Origin: Stropharia rugosoannulata
Taxonomy: Eukaryota > Basidiomycota > Agaricomycetes > Agaricales > Strophariaceae
Reading direction: 5' to 3'
Assembly (NCBI GenBank): GCA_028532985.1
Contig: JANCIK010000013.1
Span: forward strand, 1,178,001-1,242,000
Length of the DNA stretch: 64,000 bases
Shown: one piece after another, positions 35,473 to 47,991 of the stretch
Position numbering within the stretch: position 1 is the stretch's first letter
Layout: each line of letters begins with the position of its first letter
Made by a program: the position numbers and the translations under genes
The notes under the pieces: model-generated
What the model saw: only the letters and a program-made list of their open reading frames with translations
The model's database searches: none
Told to the model about the DNA's origin: nothing

Positions 35473-36667
35473 TACCCAGATAAGCCATGACAGCGTTTGG
35501 TTATTCGGTGGTGGAATATTGGTGTCCATCTCAGCCCTTATCAAGTAAAGCTTCGAGTTTTAAGACGAAGGACGCTGTAGAGCGATGTCAGGCTTATTAT
35601 TCCTTTCTGCTGAGTATTTGCCGTGGCCTGAAGCACATTGAACAAAGTGGGGAAGGAAAGTCGCGGTGGGCTGCGCGTTGATTGACACATTTAGCGGTGA
35701 CTGGTAACTATATAAGTACGTGTCAGTGTTAAGTCAACTTGGTCACCCAGCGATTTAAGCGGTTATCCAACTGCATCAACGTCCATTCCCGCTATCTCAG
35801 AGCCAATAGCCCTGAATGCCCTGATTTGTGTTGGCCATTCAACGGGAACCGGAAACCAGCGTTCGTGCTTCCCGGATCAATATTCATGGGCTCCTCCGCG
35901 TGCTAGCGCAATTCGTGGTATCAGTACTTGATCAGTACCTTTCAACTACAAAGTGATCTTCGAGTCAAGCGTTAAGCGCCCGTAATGCTTAAGAGAATCT
36001 ATGCAGCCCGAGCTTTCAATGTCGGAGTTAAAGAGAATACACGCAAAGTAGATCATCACGTCAGGCAGCGGGTGAGATGTCCCTACGAAACATATCTTCA
36101 CATCATGATCTCCAAACAATACCCAAAATTATGTCACCTACATAATGCCATAGCACATCCCAACTGTCATTTACCTATAAGTTTGTGAAAATGGCTTAGT
36201 AGATATGCCATGATCAGTGTCGCGAGTTCCTAATTAAGGGAATATCAAACCTAGAGCAACAGTTCTCTCACTAATTGGATTTGTATTGGTGAGATATGCT
36301 CACGAGACCATAGAATGCCTGTGGCAAATCGGAAATACAAACTCATAAAAGAAACTTACTAAGCGCTCTCCCGGCGTCTATTTATAGCTTGGCAACTTTG
36401 CGAATTTGAAATACATTATACATACCAAGATTCCAAGAAATTCCAAGGCGAACGGCTTGTAGCAACTGGGAATAATTCGAGTCATTAACTTCTCAAAAGT
36501 AAGGGTCGTAAACAAATACTATTCATATTCAATATTCAGGTAGCTGTACAAACAATGACTATAATCGAACCAATTAGCAAACTACTTTAGCGACCGGGGT
36601 GTAGGGCTGCTGTGCTTCATCAAGACCTCCCTGACGCGTTTTCATCTATTAAGAGCCTAAGTTGGGC
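35473..36667. other. Intergenic
   Basis: About 1.2 kb with no supported gene; lies between the DUF6533-type pair and the 3' end of the first cellobiohydrolase. Confidence 0.45.
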
Positions 36668-38359
36668 TTAGAGGCACTGGCTATAGTAGGGGTTGGAGGT
36701 CTGGCAAGTAGAGCCAGAAGCGCAGACAGTCGGGCCGTTGTAGCCTTGGCCACCGCTGTGAAATTAGGCTGTGAGAAATCTGCAAGGCGCGTACAAGAGA
36801 GGAAGTGAAGGCCTACCATTGTCCGTACTTAGTCTGGGTAGCACCGGGAGCGGAGCTGCTGGAGGTCGAAGTGGGCTTGGTGGTGGTGGTGGTTCCGCCG
36901 CCGACGGTGGTGCTGCCAGAGCCAGTGCTGGAGAAGGTCGAGCCGATGTCACCGAACTTGATGTTAGAGAAGGTGACCGAGGCGTTGGCCTCGCTGGTCT
37001 CGATGTCGGTGGGAACACCGGAGGTGGTTGCGCAGGAGCCACGAGCGACACCGGGGGCGGTGGGGTTGGCGGTGGTCGGGTAGTCGGAGTCGAGCCAGAG
37101 CATGTTGACGGCGTGGTCGTCCCAGACGGAGAGGACGAGGACCATTCCGGCAGCCATTCCCTTGGAGATACCCTCGAGGGCGCCCTTGTCCTGGAACGAG
37201 GTGGTGTCGCCGAAGACCGACTTCTGGTCAGTGCAGAACTTGTCGGTGATGGAGTTGTATGAGGAAGACAATCCGGGGATGTTGACGTTGGAGTTCTGGA
37301 TGACCTTGCCGTTCTGGACGTAGATGCGGCGGATCTCAGAGAGCGTGCCAGTGGCAGTGCCGTCGTTGGTCAAGAACTGAGTGACGACAGTGAACTTTTT
37401 CGTGGTGTCGACGGTCATGCCAGCGCCGTAGAAGGTCTTGTTGCCCATGCGGTAGGAGTTGAAGTCGCAGCCGTCGGGGTCGCAGACGGAGTCGTACCTG
37501 TTGGTCGCACCACAGGCGTCGTTGGCGGTGCTGTCGCAGCGCGTCTGACCGCTGACCGTGCAGGGGTGGGGAGTGAAGGCAGCAGCATTGTTGTTGGCCT
37601 CCCAAACATCCATCTCGTTACAGCAGGTACCGTATTGACCAGTGCCTGCATTGACATCAGAGGAGGAGGGCTCCCATCCTACAGAGTTAGCCTGAAAGTA
37701 ATCGGTCAACGAGGTCCACTAAGTGAGATGAGAAAATAACTTACAACTCCGTTGATGAATTTGATGTCGCGAGGGCACTGAGAGTCGCAGTAACCAGTTC
37801 CGTACTTGGCACCAGCCTTGTTGGTCGGGTACTTGGACAGACCACCGTCGGCGTCCATTTGGGAGAAGTAGAGAGCACCGTTGAGACCGCAGGGGAGGTT
37901 GGAAACATCGACGTCGAAGGTGAACTCCTGGTTGAGGAGTTTGAACATCTGGTACTGAGTGTCGCTGGCCATGAGGTAGACACGGGACCCAATGTTCTTT
38001 TGCGCCGAAGAGGTGACGAATTTCAAGGTGAGGGCATTGCCGCTGGCCGTAATACCGTATGTTCCCGTGTAGTCGGCACCGTCGAGTGCGCAGTTCGCAG
38101 CACAGGTCGTGCCGTCTGGGCAGAGAGTTGCGTCCCAGGTGTTGCCGTTGTAGCAGTTGGTAGAACCCGAGGTCGAATGGAGCCAGCGCCAGTTGGAGTC
38201 AAGGACGACTTTACCAGAAGACTGAGTAGTGCAACCGCCGGATGCGGTACACTTCTGCCAGGGAAGAGCGGGGTGGGTCTCGGCCGTAAGGGTACCGACC
38301 TGCTGACCGCACACCATGGCGATGAGGGAGAAAGCGACGAGAGCGACTTTGTTGAACAT
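36668..38359 (-). CDS. GH7 cellobiohydrolase with CBM1, copy 1
   Basis: Three exons on the minus strand: 38359-37745, 37691-36817, 36755-36668; 525 aa. Such enzymes are secreted and cut cellobiose from the reducing ends of crystalline cellulose by a retaining mechanism. Signal peptide [18 protein letters not shown], then [19 protein letters not shown], the usual mature start. The catalytic motif is [11 protein letters not shown], with both catalytic Glu residues and the assisting Asp. [16 protein letters not shown] and [12 protein letters not shown] follow. A Gly/Ser/Thr linker leads to the C-terminal cellulose-binding module, [15 protein letters not shown], ending NPYYSQCL. The last intron falls inside the Cys codon of YGQC. 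Length matches full Cel7A enzymes. Copy 2 lies 2.2 kb away in the same orientation with identical intron positions. Confidence 0.96.
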
Positions 38360-38391
38360 TGTGGATGTTTCAAGTGCCTTGGCCTGTTTGA

Positions 38392-38450
38392 ACCGGTGCA
38401 GTTGAGTTAACTGATGGAGATTCTCCACCTCCTGCCCCCAGTCTTTATAC
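38392..38450 (-). promoter_or_regulatory. Cel7 copy 1 core promoter and leader
   Basis: A TATAAAG box on the minus strand (about 38444-38450) lies roughly 85 bp upstream of the ATG. Between them a block of about 26 bp (38391-38416) is identical to one at the same place in copy 2; it contains GAGTTAACTGATG on the plus strand. The block probably lies in the 5' untranslated region. Confidence 0.6.
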
Positions 38451-40544
38451 CATTTTCAGACGGAAAATGCCCGGCGGTGCAAGTGACATGAAAGCAAGGA
38501 GTCGATGCACGCTAGCTGGCCGCATACAGTTGGCATTTGGCGGCTCTTCGGGGGTACTAGAGCAAGTCCCGTAATAATATTCCGCGCCGTGTCACAATGC
38601 CTCCAGGAGAGCCGCTGGACTAGGTATCAATCGCCACGAGAAAACAGAGGATCAACCCAGAACACGAGATAGATTGTGAAGGTAACCGTAAAGGTCACAG
38701 ACACCCCTATGCATTGAGCCGGAAAACATCCATATTTTTGGCCGAGATATTTGCGTCCATGGCTGCCTTTTGAAAAGCAGCGGTCGGAACAAGAAGACAT
38801 TCAAACTGGACGACAGTACAGTGATGGTTCCAGACAGTGCAAAGTTTGAGAAATTCGATGCATTGTTGGTCTTTTGTGCAATTGACTTGAAGTCTCCCAG
38901 TCCATTTAATTCTTGAAGTACTTGCTATGGCGCCATCCAAAGTACTGACATCAAGTGAGAATCAAAGCCGCGGTCTGGTCAAGGAAAAGGAAGGAAAGGT
39001 GTCCTGACAATTGCCAAGCCCCTCCGACGAAAATAAACATCAACTTGGCAATCAGGCATGGCCGTGGGAATTAATCTATTCTTGGAACACCCTCCTCGTC
39101 CATCGCGAATTGATCGCGTTCACAAGTCCAGAGGTTAAAGAGCATTCAACAACTTCATGATTATTTTAGTGTTACTATGCATCTAGTACAGTCAAATTGA
39201 CCCTTAAAAAGGACACTAGTCGCACAAGTGGCCACAATATCTTACTTAACTCATGTGCAAGCCCGACTTGCAACGGTCATACGCGATATTCCATATTTCG
39301 TTCCGAAATTTAAGCACACATGAGCACCATACAATGCGCAAGCTACATATCTGATGCGCAGAAAATTCCAACTCATGATCAAACAACTTCTTGCAGACGT
39401 CGGTACTTACGACGCAGCACGCTAAAAATAACTTGCACCGGTGCTTCATCCGTCATAATGCTTCCGCTCATAGTGGCACGGGATTCAGTTTAGGTGTGAA
39501 CTTTGGACTGTAACGAGTCAAAGGCCCGTACTCAAGGAATGCCAAGTCCAATGGTGCGAGCTGCAGCGCTTTTTGGTCTATGTGTGGGCAAGGTAATGTA
39601 TATGTTCTCAGTAGCAAGACCGAACTACAGTCTACTACAACCTGGTATAACCGATGGCAACCCTATCTCACTTTCGCCGCCTACACAAAGAAATTCTCCG
39701 AGCGGAGAAATAGGGCTCGAGCGACAGCATGATCTGTCTATACACGTCTAGAAAGTGACACAAATTCCATTTCCAAGTATCCACCGTCTGGAGAACTGGC
39801 GAACTAGCGAGTCCTTCCTTCGAAGCGGCACCGCGGGGCGTTGGAGAAAGAATCTCCGAACAACCAAACGCCCGCCCTCGTGAAAGTGAAAGTTGTGTTA
39901 TGTAAGGAGAGAGTACAACAAGAATAGTTTACGGAGAAATTGAATTTCAAAATGGTAGATGTTACTCACCCCAACGAATGCCACTGCAACAAAGTTACCT
40001 CTGCCACCGCATCGACTGTCCGCCAAACCAAGTCCTGCCAGCGTTCAATCCAGGCGTAGAGGTCCGTTCCACTGTGCCAGCCTCTTGAGATGGCCTTCGT
40101 GGCAAGGTATGCTTTCAAACTTTATGAGCGGGGAGTAACTGTCAAGATCAAATGACTCCGAGTGACCAGGCAGATACCCAGGCTATGCAGTCTGACTTGT
40201 CAACCTCGCTGGTCATGGTCTGGTGACAAGTACAAAACAGTCAATGAGGACGAAGTAAATGATAACATAAAAGCTATGCTCACCTCGTTGATTCTCCATA
40301 TCAGTGCAGCTGATATTCCGAATAATTTCCACCCAAGGTATTGCAGTCCCTGTCCATCCCCTGCGCATCTTGAAGCTGTTTTGAAGACATAGAGAAGAGT
40401 TTCTGAAACTTAGAAATAGCACGCTAGATTCGATGAACACAAATATTATATTACTTCATTACTTCCTAGATGTTCTGCTGCAGGCTAATTACAAGGATCG
40501 ATAGTACCAATACCCTTTTCGTGACGGATGCAGATCATCTAAAT
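38451..40544. other. Spacer between the two cellobiohydrolase genes
   Basis: About 2.1 kb with the upstream promoter of copy 1 and the 3' end of copy 2. No gene recognised; the open frames at 38707, 39246 and 39503 have no family features. Confidence 0.45.
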
Positions 40545-42269
40545 TTAGAGGCACTGGCTGTAGTAGGGGTTGGAGGTCTGGCAAGTAGAGCCAGAAGCGC
40601 AAACAGTTGGGCCGTTGTAGCCTTGGCCACCGCTGGGGGAGAAGAAAGTACGGAATTAGCATGTTGTACCCTAGACGATGCAGCTGCAAGTCAAGTCACT
40701 TACCATTGACCGTACTTGGTCTGAGTGGCGCCAGGAGCGCTGCCAGCGGGGGTGGTGGATGCTGGGGGGGTGACAGTGGTCGAGGGGTTGCCTCCCGCCG
40801 AGGAGCTGCCGCCAGTTCCGGTGGTAGAGCCAGAAGAGGAGAAGGTCGAGCCGATGTCACCGAACTTGATGTTGGAGTAGGTGACCGAGGCGTTGGCCTC
40901 GCTGGTCTCAATCTGGGAGGGGACACCGGAGGTAGTCGCGCAGGACCCACGAGCGACACCGGGGGTGGAGGGGTCGGCAGTGGTCGGGTAGTCAGAGTCG
41001 AGCCAGAGCATGTTGACGGCGTAGTCGTCCCAGACGGAGAGGACGAGGACCATACCGGCGGCCATACCCTTGGAGATGGCAGCGAGACCACCCTTGTTGG
41101 AGAACGAGGGGGTGTCGTCGAAGGCGGCAACCTGGTCAGTGCAGTAGTCGGTGGTGATGGAGTTGTACGTGGGGGAGAGCCCGGGGATGTTGACGTTGGA
41201 GTTCTGGATGACCTTGCCGTTCTGGACGTAGATGCGGCGGATCTCAGAGAGTGTGCCGGTGGCGGTACCGTCGTCAGTGATGAACTGGGTGACAACGGTG
41301 AACTTCTGGGTGGTGTCGACGGTCATGCCGGCGCCGTAGAAGGTGGTGTTACCCATGCGGTAGGAGTTGAAGTCGCAGCCATCGGGGTCGCAGACGGAGT
41401 CGTACCTGTTAGTGGTTCCGCAGCCGTCGCTGGCAGTGCTGTCGCAGCGCGTCTGACCGCTGACCGTGCAGGGGTGGGGAGTGAAGGCAGCAGCGTTGTT
41501 GTTGGCCTCCCAGACATCCATCTCGTTACAGCAGGTACCGTATTGACCAGTTCCTGCATTGGAGTCGGTGCTGGATGGCTCCCAGCCGACAGAGTTGGCC
41601 TATGAAGGAAACTAATTAGCTGAGAGGAGTTAGTGTTGTAAATAGACTACGTACAACTCCGTTGATGAACTTGATGTCACGCGGGCACTGAGAGTCGCAG
41701 TAACCAGTTCCGTACTTGGCACCAGCCTTGTTGGTCGGGAACTTGGATAGACCACCGTCGGCGTCCATCTGGGAGAAGTAGAGAGCACCGTTGAGACCGC
41801 AGGGAAGGTTGGAAACATCGACGTCGAAGGTGAATTCCTGGTTGAGAACGTTGAACATCTCGTATTCGGTCTCGCTGGCCATCAAGTAGACACGGGATCC
41901 GACGTTCTTCTGGGCAGAGTTGGTCACGAACTTGAGAGTGAGCGCATTGCCGCTGGTGGTGATACCGTAGGTGCCTTCGTAGTCAGCGCCGTCGAGTGCG
42001 CAGTTGGCAGCGCAGGTAGTACCGTCAGGGCAGAGCGTCGCGTCCCAGGCGTTGCCGGTGTAGCAGTTAGTGGAACCGGAAGTCGAGTGAAGCCAGCGCC
42101 AGTTGGAGTCGAGGACGACTGTACCTGCGGACTGGGTGACACATCCACCAGCAGTTGTGCACTTCTCCCAAGGAAGAGCGGGGTGGGTCTCGGCCGTGAG
42201 GGTACCGACCTGTTGGCCGCACGCCATGGCGATGAGAGAGAAAGCAATAAGAGCGGCTTTGTTGAACAT
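40545..42269 (-). CDS. GH7 cellobiohydrolase with CBM1, copy 2
   Basis: Three exons on the minus strand: 42269-41655, 41599-40704, 40632-40545; 532 aa. First and last exons have exactly the same lengths as in copy 1 (615 and 88 nt). Signal peptide [18 protein letters not shown], mature start [19 protein letters not shown], catalytic [11 protein letters not shown] with all three acidic residues, and the C-terminal [15 protein letters not shown] module ending NPYYSQCL. The linker differs from copy 1 ([16 protein letters not shown], then a Thr/Pro/Ala stretch) and is slightly longer, which accounts for most of the size difference. Same role as copy 1; both are expected to be active extracellular cellulases. 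Confidence 0.96.
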
Positions 42270-42302
42270 TTCGAAACTGTTGGAAGTGCCTTGGCCTGTG
42301 TA

Positions 42303-42360
42303 AACCGGTGCAGTTGAGTTAACTGATGAGGTCTACCGTCGAGGATGACTAGGTTTTATA
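42303..42360 (-). promoter_or_regulatory. Cel7 copy 2 core promoter and leader
   Basis: A TATAAAA box on the minus strand (about 42354-42360) stands about 88 bp upstream of the ATG. The leader block shared with copy 1 lies at 42303-42328. Confidence 0.6.
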
Positions 42361-44199
42361 CTACATTTGGGGCGGATAATTTCCGGTTCTGGTGTCTGTA
42401 CCTCCAGGATGGCATGGTTGGTTGTACCGTATAGACTCTGCCACGCACAAAAGACCTTGGCGTCTTTTCGGCGTCGGTATTACATCGATACGTAGAGCAT
42501 TTGTCGTGGCAGGGTCACGATGCTATATTTCGGTTCACTGTTGGAGACGCTGGTGGTCACGGAGGTACATTTCCATCCTCGAGAGACACAGGATGTGTAA
42601 ATCTGGAACACATAGGAGGGCATAGCTGGTAGATTGACCCGGGAAAGTTCCTCAAAAAGGCCCGATATATATGCGTATTTTACTTCGTTGCAGGATCCTT
42701 GTCACGATTCCGTTAGGTGTTTGAAGTACACAAGTTCCAGGCGTTAGTTGTTCGCCAGTCGTTCAGAGCGGTCAATGTGAAAGTCCAGTCCACTTTTGTT
42801 CACTGAGTTGAAAGTTATATCGAGGGCAAGAGCGCCCTGAAGAGTATGCAGCGATCAGCTATATTAGACCACAGTGTGAGCGAGAATCATCAGAGACAAC
42901 GTTGATTGCGGAGTCGCTTCAGCACGACTGCGTTTAAAATTAACACTCCGATATCTACTTTTAGACTATTATTTTAAAATGTTCCTATTTATAAATGCCG
43001 TTTCTGCCGAATGATATTTTTAACTCGGCGCATCCTGCCGCGATAATCCACGTAAATGGACTTTCAACGCTTTGAGCCCTCGCTTGCACGTCATCTGTAC
43101 AGTGAAAGTATCTGTGTACTTAAAAAGCCACCATAGAGCTATGACTGTCAGTAACAGTGATGAGTATGACGGTGTAAATTCAATTCATATAAGGAAAGAT
43201 TACCCATCTACAGCAGGCTAGTACGCCTGACAACAATGATGCTCTTACTGGTCATAGGAATCATCACATGAATGACCGGAATTCTTCCACATCCGGAATT
43301 AGCTAGACTGTCCGCAGCTGATATAACTGTCGACAACGAGCAGAAATAGCCACGGCGAGAGAAACACACCAAGAATAATATTTTTCCTCGAAAGCGCAGC
43401 CATCGGCTGGAGCACTACACCCAAATTGAGAGGTAGTGACCGTAGAAGGCAAATATCTTTGAGGCACATACGACCTCGCTGGCGATCTTCACTACCACTG
43501 AAGTATGTACTGGACAGAATGAAAATCTTCCGAAAATACTATGTTCTAATTAAAAGTCTGCATAACGTCGCCTCAGAGTTCTGCCATTCGTGTAGTTTCA
43601 GCCGAATAATAGCCATGCATTATCTCTTTGACCTCTCAAGGATCTTTGAGTGCATTTTCTGGATATTTCAGATTCAATTTCTTGATGATCACGACTTCAA
43701 ATCGTAAATACTATGGAACGATACCTAACTTCATTAGATGGATATGTAGGTTGCAGCAGCCAATTTAACTACAGTACACAGTGGACTGTCTGTCCATGTG
43801 AATTGCGATCAATTCGGTTGTTTTCTTTAACGAGCATCCAAGTGAACTCAGAAGAAATGTTAATACCTCTAAAGGCAGAAATTGCGTTTATATGTTGTCT
43901 GCTCAGATTAATTCCCATTTGCACGATACGTATTGGCAGAGACCTCTAAAGTACGCTATTCTCAATACACAGCCAGAGAGATATCTCATTACTATATGGT
44001 ACAAGTTCCGCAAAAAAACTTAATCACGAGAAAATCGTTTGGAAAGTCGCCTTGGATGTTCTAGCTCGATAAAAATTACATAAAAGCATATTTGTACAGG
44101 TACAACAAGTGTCCAAGGTCCAGATCTGAATTGCATGATATGTCGTGCAATAATTGTGCATGATTCGTGACGGTAATGTTCACTTATTCGGGAGTCGTA
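42361..44199. other. Gene-poor stretch
   Basis: About 1.8 kb, including the upstream region of Cel7 copy 2. No supported gene: the plus-strand frames at 42392, 43426 and 43713 show no domain. Confidence 0.4.
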
Positions 44200-44499
44200 T
44201 TAGATGCAGCAGCATGGTAATGGTATTATGTAGCAGCAGCCACCGTCCTTGAATAGATAGTAGCATGATGAGTATCAAGCAAATTAACATATGCGATAGG
44301 CACTTACGGGGCAGGGTATGCACCCCCCTCTGAGCCTTTGCGCAGCTCCTTCGCTCTCCCCCTTGCTCACGGGCGTCCGCAGAGACATCCCTTGCGTCGT
44401 CTGCGGCTGTTCTGCAATGACTGATTTCCTCGAAATTGAGGGGTGAGACTGCGCCGGCCGCTGAACGGAGGTCATTTCGAGGTTGGTGGAGGTGTGCAT
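44200..44499 (-). CDS. Small Cys-tailed protein, 79 aa
   Basis: Two exons on the minus strand, 44499-44308 and 44247-44200. The N-terminal 55 residues are polar and Ser/Gln-rich. The C-terminus reads AAQRLRGGCIPCP, then across the intron DGGCCYIIPLPCCCI and a stop. The RLRGG plus Cys-rich tail is a pattern I recall from small Agaricomycete proteins; the clustered terminal Cys suggest palmitoylation and membrane attachment (inference), like CYSTM-type tails. The intron is phase 0. Too short for standard gene finders, but the second exon gives a strongly patterned end. Confidence 0.7.
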
Positions 44500-44756
44500 C
44501 TTAGTCTAGTCTCTTGAGCTGAGCAAAGAGAAAGCTAGATGGGTGTCCCGGTTCTTTATATGTCTGGCGACAGGACGGAGTAGTGGCGAATGACGTCAAC
44601 CAGCTGCTAACGAGTCACCGTGAATATGACGCCCAAGAACCCTAACCTCACAAGCACCTCCTGAAAGCAGTTACTGTCATTGATGGCCCGGATCTGTTAT
44701 CAAAAGCGCAGGCTCCGCCCATTATGCTCTACTTATCTTAATCCTATACCACCATC

Positions 44757-45255
44757 ATGCCCGTAGAAGAATACTCTTTCAGACTTCAGAACGGTGAGGG
44801 GAGGTTCGATATTGCTGTCGATGCAATTCACTGAATAACATACAGGAATCACTGGCGGCTTCGCGCCCCCGACTCCAAATGCCATTTATACATTTACCAA
44901 GCTCCTGAATAGCGACACCCTTCTCGTAGCCGGAGCAGTGCGCGAGGACGGGACGCCCAACCTCCAAGATCTCGCACCGAAGCAGGTCAGCAGCCAGAAC
45001 GAGGAAGTAACGACGCTCGTCGAGGAGCTGCACGACATCCTGAAGAACCTGCCGACGGAGGAGCCCATTGGCAGTGAGGACATATACGGCCTCGACACGA
45101 GCATCGCGTGGGGCAGCGACGATCTCCAGTGGGTGAACGGTGGACCCCAGGGGTGCGGGGGTGGCACGAGCTCTGTACAAGCCACAGCCGAGCAGAAGGC
45201 TCAATTCCGCAAGGCGGTCGATATTGTGACTGAGTTGACCAAGATCGACCAGTAG
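44757..45255 (+). CDS. Conserved Agaricomycete hypothetical protein, 148 aa
   Basis: Two exons, 44757-44793 and 44846-45255. The spliced N-terminus MPVEEYSFRLQNGITGGFAP continues PPTPNAIYTFTKLLNSD. An alpha-helical middle follows (EEVTTLVEELHDILKNLP), then EDIYGLDTSIAWGSDDLQW and a Gly-rich loop, NGGPQGCGGGTSSVQ. It is a soluble, compact protein without signal peptide or TM segment. I recognise the pattern as a lineage-conserved family but know no function. The phase-1 intron restores a clean start. Confidence 0.75.
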
Positions 45256-45871
45256 ATAACGCTGAGCGCTGAACAGTCGAATACTCTATGAATGGAATGG
45301 ACGCAGACGATCTCATATGGAGTCTATTTTTATGTCTAATGACCCCCCGGCAGTCAAATCTATGCGAGCGTGGAACTAGATGCAACTTGTACTAATAGCC
45401 CGCTCAGCTCACTTCGGCAGCTTAAATGTTAACCAGTTTGAAAAGATCAATCTGTTGTGGGCTTTCGAGAGCTTTAACTTCATTTTTACATCCGAGTTGA
45501 GTCAAACGGTGACCTTTTGGCTGGGTGTGCAGAGTCTGCCGTGCGAGAACAGAAAGCACATTCACAGACGGACATGAGAGGTTAAATAGTAATGAGACAA
45601 GTAGAAGCAGCTTAACCAAGTCTGATATGAAAAAAAGGCGACGGAAAGTAGCTTGAGTGATTATCCCGGCGAGTCGAGGTGAGATGCTTCTTCAGGGTAA
45701 CTGAAAAGAGTACCCATCCCAGTTTATTAAAAGATCAAGAGGAGGGTGGGGGGTATGGCATGTGAATTGAATCATATCACCTTGCTGTTCTACTGGTGGA
45801 TAAACAGGGTAGCCTAGATCATAGGAATCTGCTGCTCCAACCCCGGACGCGCTCTATGAGCATCTAGATTC
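45256..45871. other. Intergenic between convergent genes
   Basis: About 0.6 kb, probably 3' untranslated regions; nothing else seen. Confidence 0.5.
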
Positions 45872-46608
45872 CTATTCTCCTGGGGAAGTGCGGAATGGCC
45901 GGATAAGTATGAAGTACGTCGTTGGCATAAGCACGGAAGCGACGGATATGGTCGAAAAAATCGACACGATGCACGCCTCTACCACCCAAACGTATGCAAG
46001 GACAGAGATAATCAGGGACAATATTCCAAAGTAGAATATGACAAGCCCTGTAACAAGATAGATAAATCCGTCAATATATGAGCAGAGCATCCTGAGGGTA
46101 CGAACGTACAATGCAATAGCATGCCATTCCAGATCTCACTTGCTCCATAATTTTTCAACACTTCGGCCTCGGTTACACCAGAGATTTGTCCAGCTTGATC
46201 ATACCCGTTCATACCATTCGCTGCCTTGTATCCAATCCCTCCTAGGCTGTCTGTGAGTATAAACGAACCGATTGTTGCGCCGATATTCAAAAATATGGCA
46301 ATATAACAAAGGGCCAGAACGAGATTTCGGTTCCGATTATTCTTCATTAACATTTCGTCCCCTTTGAATGTACTGAGGAGTTGGGCCGCGACGCCTGCTA
46401 GTAGACCTGACTAGCCCAGTCATTCCGAATTAGTACGAAGTATTTGGATACCGTCCGAACTCACCACAACCGCTCCACTTGTGCAGGTCCACTGCCAACC
46501 TTCGCGTATTGCCACTACTGTTTCAGGAAGTCTGTCTGATATCGTAGTGAGTAATTTACATAGAAACACGCCAACGTTAAACTGCGTACATTTGAGATTC
46601 AGCGGCAT
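45872..46608 (-). CDS. Membrane protein of about four TM segments, 206 aa
   Basis: Three exons on the minus strand: 46608-46465, 46410-46110, 46047-45872. Starts MPLNLKCTQFNVGVFLCKLL. TM segments: SGLLAGVAAQLLSTF (weak), LVLALCYIAIFLNIGATIGSF, LVIFYFGILSLIISVLAYVW, and IVSIFSTISVASVLMPTTYF. Between TM2 and TM3 is a hydrophilic loop (GMNGYDQAGQISGVTEAEVL). I have seen similar Agaricomycete proteins but no function is known. The second-exon acceptor (GGGCTAG) was chosen because the alternative three bases on brings a stop. Confidence 0.7.
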
Positions 46609-47640
46609 ATCTAGGTGGACCAATTCAAACGAGGGGGCCGGCTAACGACTACAACCTCGCCAGGGTACGCAATTATAAAGGTGTACGGGGAATTATTTCC
46701 AGAGCAAGAAGCCGACTCATATGTGTCAAGACTTATACTTCTACGCCCTTTCTGATGTCGGGAGAACATACTATTGGGCAGCAGTGCTTCTCTTAATTGA
46801 GACCTTCCGCGATTAAAATACGCGCGCTAAACGTGCACGGCTAAGCCTGATAAGCGTTGACCTCGAGGACACAGCGAGGCATAGAGAAAACTTAATTTAT
46901 CAGGTCATGTCAGGTCCGACGAGGAGAGTAGGCGGTGACAAACCTGGAGCAGATTGTCCACGATCAATTCACGATGTCAAAGGTTTGTACGGTATGTCAA
47001 AAGTCGGTACGATATTGCAGGCTTTGGACAATTTTTGGAGTTCTTCCTATGCTGCCGGACTCTAAATTCGATTGCTGCTGGAATGGCAGTGGAAGCTAAG
47101 CCTTTTATGTAGCCGCTTGAACTTTCAGCTGCCGTTAGTCGAGGTCGCATCAGTAAATCGGCCGAATCTTGGTAAGTACTTATACCTTCTGCAGTATGCC
47201 ATCAATGTGGCTGCGCTCGGTAATGTTTGTAATGTCATATGGGATTTGGGTCGTATTAGTATAAGTATATATGCAATATCAAATATATACAGCCAAATGT
47301 AAGATCCTACAGAAGCTGTGGCCGCATGTATGCTCTATATAAGATTGGTACCATAGTGGTACCTCTATATAATAATAATATTACATTATTCTTACATTAC
47401 ATTGTTGCGTCTGTCTTATATCTACCATATAACAGTAATATCATAATATCCTTATGTTACATTGTTGTGCCATTCCTATCTGCTCATCTATCACGCTTAT
47501 AAGCATCGTGTCTTGATCACTAGAGAAATATATTGACGTTATCAGATATATAGCAGCTCTACAAGTCATCGTAGCCCAGGTCGTTATCGTCTCCGTCAGA
47601 CTCGCTTGTGTCAGAACCCGTTGGGATATCAGATCCCTCG
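46609..47640. other. Intergenic, AT-rich towards the right
   Basis: About 1 kb. Around 47380-47470 two ATTACATTGTTG-like blocks repeat 70 bp apart. No gene seen. Confidence 0.45.
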
Positions 47641-47649
47641 GCATCAGAT

Positions 47650-47880
47650 TCTTCCGGACCTGAAGTACGGCGTACGGCGGCCGAGAACCGCAAGGCTCAC
47701 TCGACCATCAACATCACACCTCACGTAGCCGAGGCTTATTCTCACGCCCCCGCTACATCGTTCTCGCAACTTGTCCGTAACACTCTCAAGCTTCGAAGGC
47801 AACAAGAATGTGTAAAACAGTTCTGAAGCGTAGAGTACTGCCGTAGAATATTCATTATGCATTTAGATTATAAGAAATAT
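47650..47880 (+). repeat. Inverted partner of the Plavaka-like tail
   Basis: This stretch matches the reverse complement of about 49690-49870 at high identity. Both would encode the same peptide, INITPHVAEAYSHAP, on opposite strands. The two copies face each other about 2 kb apart with the alpha-kinase-like gene between them. The plus-strand frame here (47608-47826) is therefore repeat-derived, not an independent gene. Confidence 0.75.
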
Positions 47881-47991
47881 GTAATGTAATGTATGTATTT
47901 AGCTGGTTCACAACTTATCACAAGTGCTTAAACATCATAAAATTGAAGTAAGACTACCTAACAGATGCTAGATACCTGTATCAACGGTCGT

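Noticed and set aside
36764..38428. Long plus-strand and alternate-frame open frames opposite the cellobiohydrolases (also 40607-41605)
   Set aside because: They are shadows caused by high GC3 codon bias in the GH7 genes; composition is Gly/Val/Arg-rich and without domains.
47608..47826. 72-aa plus-strand frame with INITPHVAEAYSHAP
   Set aside because: The same peptide is encoded in the inverted repeat at 49.7-49.9 kb; it is a transposon-derived fragment.
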